NCBI GenBank assembly: GCA_022266195.1
Contig: WHVY01000005.1
Span: 5,022,001-5,086,000, forward strand
Reading direction: 5' to 3'
DNA from: Tetranychus cinnabarinus
Lineage: Eukaryota > Arthropoda > Arachnida > Trombidiformes > Tetranychidae
DNA: 64,000 nucleotides
The notes beneath the pieces were generated by a model. The model was not told the origin of the DNA. It did not search any database and worked only from the letters and a program-made list of their open reading frames with translations. A program made the position numbers and the translations under genes. Below, piece after piece: positions 35,085 to 48,700 of this stretch (positions are counted from its first letter, which is position 1; each line of letters starts with the position of its first letter).

Positions 35085-35560
35085 ATTCTGTATATCCCCT
35101 TGGACACCAATTGCATTTATACGCCGACTAAAAATAATAAGAAATTAGTAAATTAATTGGTAGTTTTCAACTTGAAAGTCAATCATTAATTATTCTACAG
35201 GAAAATGCCTCACCAAGTCTCACCAATTTGATTCTAACTTTTTGTCCATGAGTCCCCATGACTTTATAATTACAATCTGCATTCCTAAAAAAGTCAAAAA
35301 ATAATATTTAAATTTAATTTTACATAAAGAGTTTCTCTAAGGATAAAAGTTCAAATAATGGATTTTTAAATCAATAAAGTAGTTTCTGTCTTTACAGTCT
35401 ATGCAAACCCTTATTTGAGGTTCATTGAAAGAACTAGGAATTTAAGGTAAACTAATGATAGCTTCTCGTCGTTGAAGTTTACCAGATTGAGATGGAGAAT
35501 ATGGAGAGGATACTGACATTAGTTGACCGGTTTCCAAATCAATTGGGCTCATTACTACTT
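35085..35560 (-). pseudogene. Older inverted remnant of rabenosyn-5 exons 2-4
   Basis: Minus-strand pieces match the RBSN exon 4 start (about 35130-35090, GVQGD-type codons), exon 3 (about 35287-35205) and the part of exon 2 after the FYVE finger (about 35555-35395, encoding a decayed SPIDLETGQLMSVSS...RVCIDC). This last part is exactly what the 28.4-29.5 kb copy has lost. It is more diverged than the other copies, with stops and indels. Confidence 0.7.
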
Positions 35561-35619
35561 CATGCATGTTATTATTGATAGATACAATGATAAACCATGA
35601 ATTTTCTTTCTGTGACGTT

Positions 35620-35925
35620 TAAAAGCTTTGTTTTTAATTGTTAATATCTTTTGAATGCATTTGTGCAACAAAATTCAAAGCCTTCAATAATTGATTGACG
35701 TCAAAATTCCGCAAATTTTTGCTGAACTTGATTTAATTTGCAGCTAAAAATTAATTTCTTAGCATTTGTACAAAATTCAAATTATTAATTGACGCATTTG
35801 ATTAATTTCATATTTACAACAAACAAACAAAATTGTTGACGTAAATCAATTATCAAATTTTGTTGCACGAATGCATTCAAAAGATTAACAATTAACAATT
35901 AAAAATTAAAAATAAAACTGAAAAA
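35620..35925. mobile_element. MITE-like element with long terminal inverted repeats
   Basis: Left end about 35622-35700 and right end about 35838-35915 are imperfect reverse complements sharing AATCTTTTGAATGCATTCGTGC-like and CAACAAAATTT, then GATTGACGTCAA / TTGACGTAAATC. The whole is about 300 bases with no coding frame. Superfamily not assigned. Confidence 0.65.
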
Positions 35926-36164
35926 AATTTTTTGGTATTAATGTATTGATGGTACATTATAATCTCAATATCTCAGTTATTGCATCTATCATTAGAGGCG
36001 CTCATTATTCAAAAATTGCGCTCGTTCTTATTTCAAGTTATCCTAATTATTATTAGATGGCGTTGAGCTGCTTCAGTAACTGTCGATAACTGGGTTAGTA
36101 TAACTATGGGGGTGAAATGTGGTGGTTACTGGTTATAACAACCATTCTAACCATCTCAGCTTTA

Positions 36165-36503
36165 ATACCGGGTGTACAGAAAGTTCATGTTGGGGCGGAG
36201 AATCAAAATGCGTTAAGAAATAGCGGTTTATTCAAACTCTATTCTCATGTTGTTAAACTTTGAATTGGTGCAAAAGGCTTTACCAATAACTGTCCTTAAA
36301 TGCCTATCAACAATGGATAAGATAATTGGTGAAAAATGAATCAATGAGTAGATTGAAAAATGGATTCCAAAGATCTGAACAAATGGAAAGTTGACTTGAA
36401 AAAAATGTAAACATTAATCCTAAGCATAACCAGAGAAAATGGATTTAGTGCGCAAGGGGAGTGATTTTTTCCCCTTACACGAACTTTCTGTTCACCCTGT
36501 ATA
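36165..36503. mobile_element. Tc1/mariner-type MITE
   Basis: Ends are inverted repeats of about 33 bases: TACCGGGTGTACAGAAAGTTC at the left and, reversed at the right, TACAGGGTGAACAGAAAGTTC. Both are flanked by TA, and the ends continue into GTGTAAGGGG / ATGTTGGGGC. About 340 bases with no transposase frame, so non-autonomous. The TACAGGGTG-type end and TA flanks are typical of Tc1/mariner relatives; assignment is by end sequence only. Confidence 0.7.
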
Positions 36504-36788
36504 TAAATAGTTAAGAATCACTTCCCATTCTCTGAACATCAATTGAAATACAAAAATCCATGATATGACTAAAGGCTAATTTTTATTTCTCTCCGTTTCT
36601 TAAACATTAAAAATACAGAGGTAGAAAGGAGAAGTGTTTTTTTTCTGTATTTTTATTTTATTGGTTGTTGTTTGTTGTTAATGTATACATTTGTATTCGT
36701 ATCTTCCGTGCAACTCTCACTTTCTATCTTCATTTCTCGTTCAACTCTCTGTGTCTATGTTTCTTTCTTTGGTGTCTGTCAAGTCAAT

Positions 36789-39700
36789 ATGAAACACAGT
36801 GCCTCTCCGGAGGTAAAACAACGCCTGGCAGAATTTGTTCTCAATAAGAAACAACGAGAGGCTAATCAACAGAAATCACAATCAACAATCCAACAACAAC
36901 AACAGCAACAACCACAGCAACAATCACCTTCATCGATAACACAACATCAACAACACCACCATCACCAACAACAGCAACAACCTCAAAATGTTTCACGTCT
37001 TATTAGCAACGCTACCGGATCTATGTGTAACTCTATTACGGGAACAATCAACAATGGACAGCCACCGGGTAGCTGTAAAACCAACAACAATCAATTTGTG
37101 AACCTTGCTTGGTGAGTTACCAGATTTGACAACAGAGTTAACAGATGAGGTGTTTCTTCTAGTTTTTTTATATGTGAGAAACCAAAGTGACAAACCATTA
37201 GTGATTGCTTCAGTTGTCGTATTTAAATAGATAAAACTAGATAAATATGCTAAACAGATAAAAGTTTATCCTTCTTGCACCAATAGATGAAGCCAAGGTA
37301 ATCCGAGCAGTTACAATTTAGATAATTAAAAGACAGATTTGGTGCTCAAAAAAATATTTGTCTAGTTTGACAGTCAATGACCATAGAAGCACTCAAGTTA
37401 CCAGAAAGCAAGTCTAAAATTTTCAAGACAAGTTCGGAAATAAGTAAAAGTTGATCATGAAATTGTAATAGCTGAGATCGACGAAGCTCAAAAACTTGAG
37501 TTTGATTGTAAATCAATTTTTGTTTATTGTTGACTTTTTTTATGGTTGAAAAAGTCATGATAAAGGCTAGTGAAAATACCATGTTCCCTGACATTTTAGC
37601 TCACAACTGACATTTGAGTGAATACTATTTACTTACAATTGTTGAGCTAAAATGTCAGGATACATGATAATTCCATGAGTAGATTGTTTGGTGGACAAGA
37701 TTTGTAGTTGAATTTAGATAGCCTAAGTTCTGGTGGCTGTGTGTCAAAAGAAAATAAATTTTCCAACTGAAAGCATCAGCTGAAAATTCATTTTTCGTTT
37801 TCTTAGAAACTCGAAATTTATTCATCAGATTATCAAGATATCTTGAGTTGTTACCACTATGGCAACCATTGATTGTTGTGATTCAATGGTGGCTTCATTG
37901 GTCAGTGCGATAATAATTCAATGCATAAGTCAAAATTTGACCGGGAAAGTGAACAACATCAACATGAGTGTAAATTGAAAACATTTACTGAACACAATAT
38001 TGTTTTAACGTTTCCAAATGTCCACTAAACTCAGCTATTTGACCTAAAGACCTATTGATGTTGCCATTGAAAATAGATGTCGACCATTAAATTAAATCTA
38101 AATTGTCAATCAATTAACGTTTGTCTAAAACATTGTCACTAAAAAAGTTGAAATTGAAAGTAATTTAATCCTTAATTTACCATTCATTCAATAATCATTT
38201 CAACTATTGAACAATATGTTTCATGCGATAAACATATCAACTTGATTCTGGTCAATGAGTTTAAAAATAAACATAATGATAAAGTTGATTATAAAGCTAA
38301 TGATGATGATAATATCGTTAACAATGAAAATTGAAACAAATGCTGTTGTACGAATTTACTAATTGTTTGTTTTTTTGTAAACATTTTATCTCCTTCTCTC
38401 AGGAATCCAATGTCAGGAAAATATGAAGACAATTTAAGCACCTTAAGGAAAACAGGTAAATTTTTGTTCAACCCTTTACTGGAAGAAAAAACGAAGAAGA
38501 TGAAATAATTTGAATTATCATTTGGTTTAGTAATGATCGTAAAAAAAGATTCTGCATTACTTCCTCTTGTAAGGTTACCTTTTATTTTTTTCCTGTTGTC
38601 CACTTTTCAGTGACTTTTTACCTTTAAAATTTTCTACTCTCAATCATTCATCTCAACTGTTCATTTTTCATTGACTTTCATTCATTTTCATCTTGTTTCA
38701 TCTTCTGCCATTTTCTTCTCCATCATCATCCTTTTCCCATTCATATTCATAGGTTTTTACTGTTGATAAATAGTGATATTGTTTCACAACAAATTAGGCA
38801 AAAAATTGGGAGTAATTTTGATTGCTAGAGTGCAATTTATTTAGATTATTAATCAAATGCAAGTTTTTATTGTAACAAAATAGAAACGATTAATTCTTAG
38901 CTTTAATCGATTTCTTGCCTTGCTCAAATATAAATGAGTTTCAGTTATAATTGGCAGCTGAACAGAAAAATAAGAAAGAGCGAGTGAAAATGCTAACAAC
39001 GACAACTTTTCAAGATGATGATGATGATGTTGATGATGATACTGATGATGATGATGATGAGAGGAAAGAGAAAGTAAGAGTCTGTAAACGTCATTGCCTG
39101 TCAAGGTCTTTAACTGTATTATGTTTGCAAGTTTATCAAATACTCTCAATTGCATTTTAAAAGCACCATTTTGTATTCACATAATGCTTATTAAAGATAC
39201 CAACGATAACCCTAATCGTACCAACGATCATAACAATAATTGCAATAATAATAATGATTACAATGAGAGAAACAACAACAAACAAAATTGCCTGATCTTC
39301 AAATATCCAAATGCTTGATTCCTTTGATTAGCCCAATGTTTAGTTGAATGTTTAGTTCAATGTCTAGTCCAATGTTTATCCATCATTTACTAATTGTTTT
39401 ACCTTTCCTTGTTATTCCTTCATTGTTGCACAAACACACAATTAACTAAATAACTTTGTTTCTGATTCCTCTTCTTCTTCTCTCTCTCTTCTCTGATCAT
39501 CAAACCACCCACAGCTTCCGAACCTAATTTAAAAGTGCGATCATCTTTAAAGAAAAAAACGATTGCAAACAGAAGTTCACCTCTTCTTAAGCGAAAATTA
39601 CCCAAAATTCGAGGGCGAAATGGTCCTTCATCCATTGGATCAGCATCCCTTGCTCATCAACATTCCTTATATGGATCTATCACCGAAGGTTCAGCTTCGG

Positions 39701-42700
39701 CTCCTGTTTCCGCATCATCATCAAGTATGCATGTTATCACATTACTAACATTAAAACACCGAGAAAAATCGAACACACTTTTCCTTTGAGAAAGAAAAAA
39801 CGAAAACCTTTTTCTCTCACAATCAAAAATTGTTGCAATCAATTTTCCAATCAATTATCACTTTTCTTGATTACCAATCATTTAGTCACAATGTTGATCA
39901 TTATTGCTATTATTATTATTATGAGGATTATCCTGATAATTTCTGAGGCTTTCTTTCCATATCTTACCCAAACTCGCCAATGATAACGTTTACAAAAATC
40001 ATGTTTCAACATGTTTCTTCTCTGTCTTTTTCCATCTTCTCTTTGCATTATCTGCATTCCTCTCAAGGTTGTTCAGCTTACGGAGAGTCATTTGTTCAGT
40101 TATTCACTGACTTCCTATCATATTTTCATCGTCACACATTCAACAAAATCATATGATTCCTCAGTAATCTTGAGTAAGAGGCAAAACAAATTGTAGTTCA
40201 GTCAATCATCATCATGATCCCAATCATCATTATCATCTTATTGTTGCACTTACCTTTACAACCTTTTGTCCACAAATTGAAACTCAGCTCATCAGCTAAT
40301 TAATCATGAGGACACAAAAAAAAACAGTTGATTCCAACCATTCAAACACTTGTCTATTTACAATTCAATGTTTACTAAAGACATTTATTTCATTATTTTT
40401 TCATTCATTGTCAAAAGTCATTGACAGCTTTCAATTTTCATGAAACTGTAAATGTCTCAATTTGTCTGAATGTGCGTTCATTTATTTTTTTTTGGGGAAA
40501 AAAACGCTCAAAAAATTAGCTGCAACCATTAGAGTGTCTTTTTGTTTTCAACTTTGAAATGAGGCCTTGATTACAACAACACAAATCTTGAGTGTATTTA
40601 TATTTATCTATGTATTTATATCTCTCCTCTTATTAACTATTATAATCATCATCAGTGTTAATATACATTCATCTCATAATGTTAATCTTGACTGCTATTT
40701 TGGGTTATCCTCTTCAGCTGTGTCAGTTTCATCAGCCTTTTCACTGTATATCCAACTAATGCTAATGCAACCAGAAGGTGAACAAAGTTGGACTATTTCT
40801 GGCATTTTTAAAGCAACATTCATCAAGGCCATCACCATGATTATTATTATATACACACATTTACAGTTAGTTGATAACTTTTGCATGTTAATATTCATGA
40901 TAACATGGAGAAGCAAAAAGGTTATCAAACATAATTTCATTTCTAAATATTTTTTCCCAATATCCAACTCGCCACTTTACCTTTTATTTTGACCAAAATT
41001 TTTTACTCAATTGTTTTATTTACATTGAAACAATCAATTATTATTTATCAATTAATGAATACCTTCATTATTTTCATCAATCTTAATGTTTCCTCTTCCA
41101 CCATGAAGACAGTTTAATCATAATCAATTGCTGACATTTGATAACCAAATGATTGTTTCAAATTTTCCTTAACCCAAAATGATTCCTAAAATGGTTATTT
41201 CAACTCTTCCATTGGTTTAACCTCTAACAGTGTTTACCATTTTACCTTTAAAGGCATAACTGTTCATTAAATTTCCATTAAAATCAATGTTCAATGGCTT
41301 CTCAGCAATAAACATTGAAAACAAATCACTTTAGTCAACAATTGGTTGAAATTGAAACATTTGCTTCAATTGAAACTCAACAGTTCACAAACAATTTATT
41401 CAATGACCAGTTTAAAATTGCCGGTTAATCAGTTGATTTTTGTTTCAATTTGCAATAATTAATTTTTTCACTTTTAATGATCAGCTTTTGTCTTTAATTT
41501 TTTGCACTTTTATTTCCTTCGCCTTCCTTTTGCCTCTATTTTTATATCATATTAACCTGAAATCCTTGAACAATTACTCTGTTTATCCATAAATTGTTGC
41601 AAAAATGGGATAAACATGATCATCATCATCATCATGCTTATTCTCATTGAACGACATTGAATTTCATTTTTTATTTTCCTCACCGATTCCTAATCGCCTC
41701 AAGCATAATCACAACTAAAAGCAGAGCTGAGTAAATCTTGAAATTCAATTTTCAAACAGAGACAGAAAATGATGAAAAAATTGAATCAACAAAACAACAA
41801 CAATTCAACAATTAACACAGAATATCATGTTCGCAATAGTTTCAATAATCACTCAATCACTTGATTACAATTGATCACAGTGAATAAACAGTTTACTGAC
41901 CGAGTCAGCAAAAAAAATGAAATCTAATTTGACTTATTAGGTTACATTTAAAGTTAACCAGATTGATGTAATGTCAATGATCTGATTTGCCTTTGAAAAA
42001 TGAGATATTAAATTGTAAATATCATTAATTGATTAACTCTAAATTGTTGTCAAAATTGTGAGACTTGAAGACAACAAGTTGTTTACCTTGATTTAGTTGT
42101 TAAACAATTTGTATGTTGTTCGTGTGTCTTCCTTAATTGCCAATTTGCAGGTTCAGCTTATTCAAGTTATTTAAACTTGACTCAAATGAAAAACATTGAT
42201 AATCACAGTTAAGGACATTTCAGGTCTCTAAATTGACATTAAATGCTAATCAATGGTAACAATTTGATAGGAAATAATGAAATGATCAAAATTGATTTTT
42301 GGTACAATTTTGCACAATTCATTGGCACTGACCATTGACATTGACATGACCATTGCATAACTGTTACAATTGTTGAATGTTTCAATCACAGCTTCTCATG
42401 TTAACTGATTTAATGTTTAAAGTTAATTGTAACCTTGAATGTGCAAAAAAAAAGAAAACTTAAATTAACTTGAATTGTTGAATTATTTTTAATTTTTGAA
42501 CAACAACTTTTTTTTTATTTACCTTTACCTTGTATTTTTGTTTCTTGTTGATGAAATTGATCAACTGATTCTAGTGACAACAATTTTACGATAATTAGTT
42601 GATTGTTGTATAATGTTGAACATATTTCAAGTCCTACAAGATGCACTTTTAAACCATTGATAAACCTCAATTGTTTAAAAAAATTGTAACTTGATTGTTT

Positions 42701-45700
42701 TCACCATTTACCTGCAATCCAACAATATTGAGGCTTCAATGGATTCAACTGTGAAAAACTCAAAACTAATGCTTTTAATATCATTACAAGCTTTTTGTCA
42801 AATTGCTTTTGTATAACTATTAACATTATTTGGATACAACAAAAAATGGGTTTTTTGTCAATTGCAACAATTTAACTATCAAGTATTCAGTTAGTTTTAT
42901 ATTTAGCTATCAACCTTTATTATCCCAATGATGATCCAGGTTTCATTGGAAATATCAATTGATAAAATTTGATAATTTGTTTACCTTTTTATTGAGCCAA
43001 ACATGTTACGCTGATTTACCTTCTCCAATAACCTTACCTTGATTAGATTTGATTAAACTTTCATGATTGTTGACATGCTTTTTAAGTCTTTTCCTTGATT
43101 ATTGACTTTTCCATTTTATAATCATTTATCATCTCAATCGTATTATTATCATTATTATCATTATTGTTTCTTATATCAGAATGATGAAAAAAATGAATGA
43201 ATGTAAATAATAATAATAACTGTAATAATATACAGAATGGTTTATTATTATTGCTAAAAATACATTTGACATTGACGTTGCTGTTACCAAGTTGCTTTCC
43301 CATGTTATTTTAATAACATTTTTCAATTTGTTTGTATTTATTTTGCATTTTCAGTAAACTTTCAATCATTTTGACTCTTGTTTAACCCAATACCTGTAGC
43401 ACCGTTAGCTTGATTAGCACCTTGTCGATGTTGCTCATTGTTTACACCAAAATAGTCAATGTTTCCAGGTTTTTTTAGTCCAGATTCTGGTGAAAGAAAA
43501 TGGTGAAAATTTTTGTTCCCTTTTTACCTTCAACCTTTGTTACTATGTATATTTCAAATTGAAAGCTTCATTAATCCCATCGGTTTCTCAGGCTCTTCCT
43601 ATCTCTCCCTGCCTTTCAAAAGTAGGTCAGGTTAGGTAAGTTGTTATAATAAACTCTATAAAAACCAGGATTTTTACTGGTAAAAAAAGGTAGGTAAAGT
43701 AAGGTTTCCTCATCTCTCTCTCTCGCTCTCTCCTTTTCAACATCAGACATTGGTAATTTAGTTGCTATTTATAACTTTCAGGTTTACACACAGACACACA
43801 TATAAACATATACATGAAATTACTATATAACAGATGAATGTAGAGTAAGACAGGGAAGACAGAGAGAGATGAAGAGAATGATGAAAATGATGAAAGTTGA
43901 CTGGAAAATTCATTGAAAGTAACAATCACACAGAGTTGGTGCAAAACATGAAAACAAAAACATTGAAAGGATTGATATATTGTTTAATTTTATTATGTTT
44001 ATTATTATTATTAATTTTGCTGTTGTGTGTTCAAATGGCTAAATAATTAAAATGTCTGATTGTAATGATCAACAATTTGATATTAAGACAAATAATTGGC
44101 TAATTGCACGATGTTGATGATGATTTATACATTAACCAGTATTGTTAGGTTCATTTCATAGGTTCATCCTTAATAGGAGTGTAAACATTGATTTTTGTTT
44201 TGTTTCATCCTTTCATCCTTTCAGGAATATCTATCATTTTTTGATTCTTGATAGTCAATTATTTCATCATTAATTTGCTTAATTTGTGCTGACGATTAAG
44301 CAACAACCGGATACTTTTTAATCATTATTAATGCTTTATTTTTGCTTAATTATTATTTTCTGTGAATATTTTATTATCACTTGAACATCGATATGAAATT
44401 ACATTCTCACTATTTTCACTTGAAATTATCTAATCTTTACATTGTAACTATAATTTTGACTTGTTTCAACATTGAAATTTAGTATTGAGTAATCAACTGA
44501 TTATTCATGTTATTTATCATGATTTTTACGTCTCTGATGAACTCAAGGAAAAGGTGTCTTCTCAGTTTGTAGATTATTTGAAATGATTATGAAAATAATA
44601 AAATAATGTCTCCAAGAGATAGTGTGATATTTAGCTGGTTAGGATGAACCTTTTCATCTGTTGGCCTTTATATTCATGTTTTTGTTTTTCTAGGTTTCTT
44701 GGTTCTTTTATTTCCTTGTTGAACCAGAATTTTTTTTTCTTCCTCTCTCTCTCTCTTTACTTTACTCTTTTTCCTTCTGTCTACTTTACTCTTTCTTTAC
44801 ATAGAACAGAGAAGACAAAAAAGAAGAAGAAAAGAACTGTTTTCCCTGAACCTTTTCTCTCCAATTTCATCTCTCTTTTTCTCATGTCTATTTTTATATT
44901 TGGCCTTAGCTATTTATAGATCTCCCTTTCTTTTTGCCTTCAAAACAAACTTGCTCTTTCTAATTGTCTCTTTCTCTTTCTCTGTCTCTGTCTTTTTTTC
45001 TGTATTTCTCTTGCATCTTCTCAGTGATTCAAGAAAACAGTCCACCAACAAGTCCTTATGGAAGTTCATCTATAAAACCTTTGGATCCAGATAATGCTGG
45101 GAAATTACTCACTCATTCTTCTCATCTAGATGATTGCCATTTAACCAATTTTGCTTCAGGAAATCATCTTGATAGAGGGGGTGGAGGAGGTGGTGTCAGA
45201 GGTGCCAGTGGAAATGGAAACCATCCATTGCACTCTTTATCTCATCATCACATTAAGGGAGCTATTTTATCCCATTCACATGTCCATCCTCACCCACATC
45301 CCGCCACCACTCATCATGTAGCCTCAATTGATGGTTCAATCGGACATTCAGCAATTATCAGAAAAAACCATCTCCCATTGGCACGAGCTCTTTCGGCACC
45401 GCTTCCTCTGGGTCATCCTCAATTACATTCATCTTCTTCATCGCCTGTTTCTCCTCTGACAACCTGTACCTCATCTTCATCTGCCTCTGACCAACTACAG
45501 TCCTCAACTCCCCTATCACAGCACCAGCGAAACAAGGTTAAACAGCATATTAGGCAAACGGTATTAACCCGAACCTCAAGTAAACAGCAACTTCAAAGTC
45601 AAAGTTTCGAAGAGGAAACAGAAGCAGCCATTGCTCAAGATGACATGGTTGATTCACCATCGGGAACGATGGGATTATCTTCGGTTACTAGTGGATTGGG

Positions 45701-48700
45701 AACAATAAGCTCAGCAGCATCTACACCTCCACTTGGAGGATCAGTATCAAACTTACCGGGCGGCATTCCAAGTCGAAAAGAACGAATTAAACGTCAATAC
45801 TCTCAGGAAGCACCACCAACACCAGAAGAGGGAACATCTTCATGTTCCATCAGTGGAATTGAGTCAAGTTATTCCATTGATTATTTAGCTAGTGCAAGTG
45901 GATCAGGTTCTGTTGGATCTGCATCGAGTGGATGTAAATCCAGGGAAGCGACACCCACAGAAATAGGGGGAAGAGTGACAAGTGGACGAGGTGAAAATTC
46001 AAGTGGAGAGCCAATTTTGATGAAACAGCAGTTAAGCCGTGATCGGGATCCATTCCTTGCCCAAAATGATTTAATGTCACCTCAATTAATGGCTATGAAT
46101 GATCTTCGGAATCCTGAATTTCAGCAACTTATTTATAGTGTACAACAATCTCTTAGATTAATTACTGAACAGCAACAGCAACAGCAGCAGCAACAGCAGC
46201 AACAGCAACAACAACAACAACAACAACAACATCAACCTTCACCTCTAAATCATCAATCTTCTCCACCTTCCTCTGTACATCCACTTCATCATTCAAATTC
46301 ATCTGTTATAACAACAAATCCTCGCCATCCCCATGGCCACTCTCATCCACCTCCACCTCCACCTCCGTCTACTGCTTCTCATCACCATCATTTTCCGCAT
46401 TATACAATATCATTACTTCCAGAAGGAAACCAATATCCACAGATTCTTCCTCATTCCCGTTATCCATATTATGATTCAACTCGTCCACTATCCCGAGCCT
46501 CATCAAGTCCATTTGTAGCCCTTAAATCATCTGGTTCCTTGGAAAAATCATCATCATTATCACCTCCGATTAATTTTAGGAAATCGACCACAGGTTTAGC
46601 CTATGATAATCTTATGCTCAAACACCAATGTGATTGTGGAGATAATTCAAGCCATCCTGAACACTCTGGTCGATTACAGTCAATCTGGGCTCGTCTCCAG
46701 GAAACTGGCCTTGCAGCAAGATGTGAAAAAATTCGCTCACGTAAAGCAACTCTTGAAGAAGTTCAAACATGCCATTCAGAAGCTTATACATTACTTTTCG
46801 CTACTAGTCCTTCAAATCGACCAAAAATTGATCCCACCGTGTTGGATGAGTTACCCATCAAATCCTTTGTTATGTTACCCTGCGGTGGAATCGGTGTTGA
46901 TTCTGATACCACATGGAATCAGTTACATACACCTTCAGCAGCTCTTATGGCTGTTGGATGTGTCTCTGAATTGGCCTTGAAAGTTGCTCAAGGTGAATTG
47001 AAAAACGGTTTTGCTATTGTAAGACCTCCAGGTCATCACGCTGAAGTCAATCAAGCGATGGGGTTTTGTTTCTTTAATTCCTTGGCTATTGCTGCTCAAG
47101 CCATTCGTAAAAAGCACAACATGGAGACCATCTTAATAGTCGATTGGGATGTTCATCATGGAAATGGTATTCAGCAAATATTCTTTGACTCGTCACATGT
47201 TTTGTACATTTCGCTTCATCGTCATGATGATGGTAACTTTTTTCCTGGAACTGGCGATCCAACCGAAGTAGGTGTTGAAGATGGAACTGGTTACAATGTG
47301 AATATTGCTTGGTCGGGAGGCATTTCTCCTGAAACCAAAGGTGATGCCGAATATTTGGCTGCTTTTCGTTCAATTGTGATGCCCATTGCTAAAAATTTTA
47401 ACCCGGAAATAGTTTTGGTTGCCTGTGGTTTTGATGCTGCTGCTGGTCATCCTCCTCCATTAGGAGGTTATCAAGTATCACCAGCCTGTTTTGCCTGGAT
47501 GACAAAGCAACTCATGAAATTAGCTAACGGAAAGCTTGTTTTGTCATTGGAAGGAGGGTGAGTGAATACCATTAGAATAATCACAATCCGTTCTTCTTGG
47601 TCTTTATTTCAATTTACTGATATTATTTGTATTCATCTACTTTTTTTAGATACGATTTACCTTCGATATGTGATTGTGCCCAAGAATGCGTAATGGCTTT
47701 GTTAGGAGACGAAACAACTCCTATTAGTGAACATGAGCTTAGTAGGCAACCATCACAACAGGCCATTTATACACTTAAAAAAGTCATTTCCATTCAAGGT
47801 AATTTATATTTGAATATTCAACATTTACTTATCTACACTATTTATCTTCTATTCTGAACATGAGTTCAATGTGTTAAATATTTACTTAAACGTAATGATA
47901 AAAAAAACTTATGAGGAAAACATTGAAAATTTAACCAAAAATTCAATTCATTTTAAAAGTTAATTTTATTTATAATTGCAAATATTTTCAAAAATTGTTT
48001 ATACATATAGCAATAATGATAGCTTATTTTTAAGGATTAAAGGCAATGGCAAGGTAATCCAGATTGTTAATATCAAGTTTCATGAGTAACGATTTAAGGA
48101 TGATCCAATTCAGTAAAGTTGTTAGTTGTCAAATCGCGTTTACCTTTTATCTAGCCGTTTAGCATTAAAACGAAGAAACCTTCCTGTTTTTTCATTCATC
48201 AATAATAGTAATAACATGATGTTTGTTGTACCATTAATCTGTTTATGTAATGACAATTTTGTGATAATGGTAAATTACATATTCAACAGTTAACTTCTTG
48301 TTTTGCTAATCAAACATCATTTACATGATGATTACCTCTGAGTTAGTAATACTGGAAAGACTTCATCAAATATATTAGTATCTTCTTCTTTTAGGTTTGA
48401 CAAAATTTTGAAACTATCGTGACTTGAAATAAAATTACACTTTTCCAGTGAAATAGCCATTTTATTATTGATTATGTATTACTTAGCAACCTTAAAATTT
48501 AACCTTAAGGTTATCATGATTAGTTGTTTACCTGAAAATTTAATTTACCCAATTTGTTTCCTAAGATGATCCTGCATAACCTTGTTTAGAGTTAGCCTTT
48601 CATCTGTTTGTGTTCAATCAAATTTAACCATGTAATAACTCATTGATACAGCCTAATGACTTTTCATTTTCATTTATCTATTCATTCCAATTAATGATAC

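Noticed and set aside
40567..40992. 141-codon hydrophobic frame within HDAC intron 3
   Set aside because: Composition is Ile/Phe/Leu from AT-rich DNA. There is no family match, and it lies in an intron on the same strand with no splice partners.
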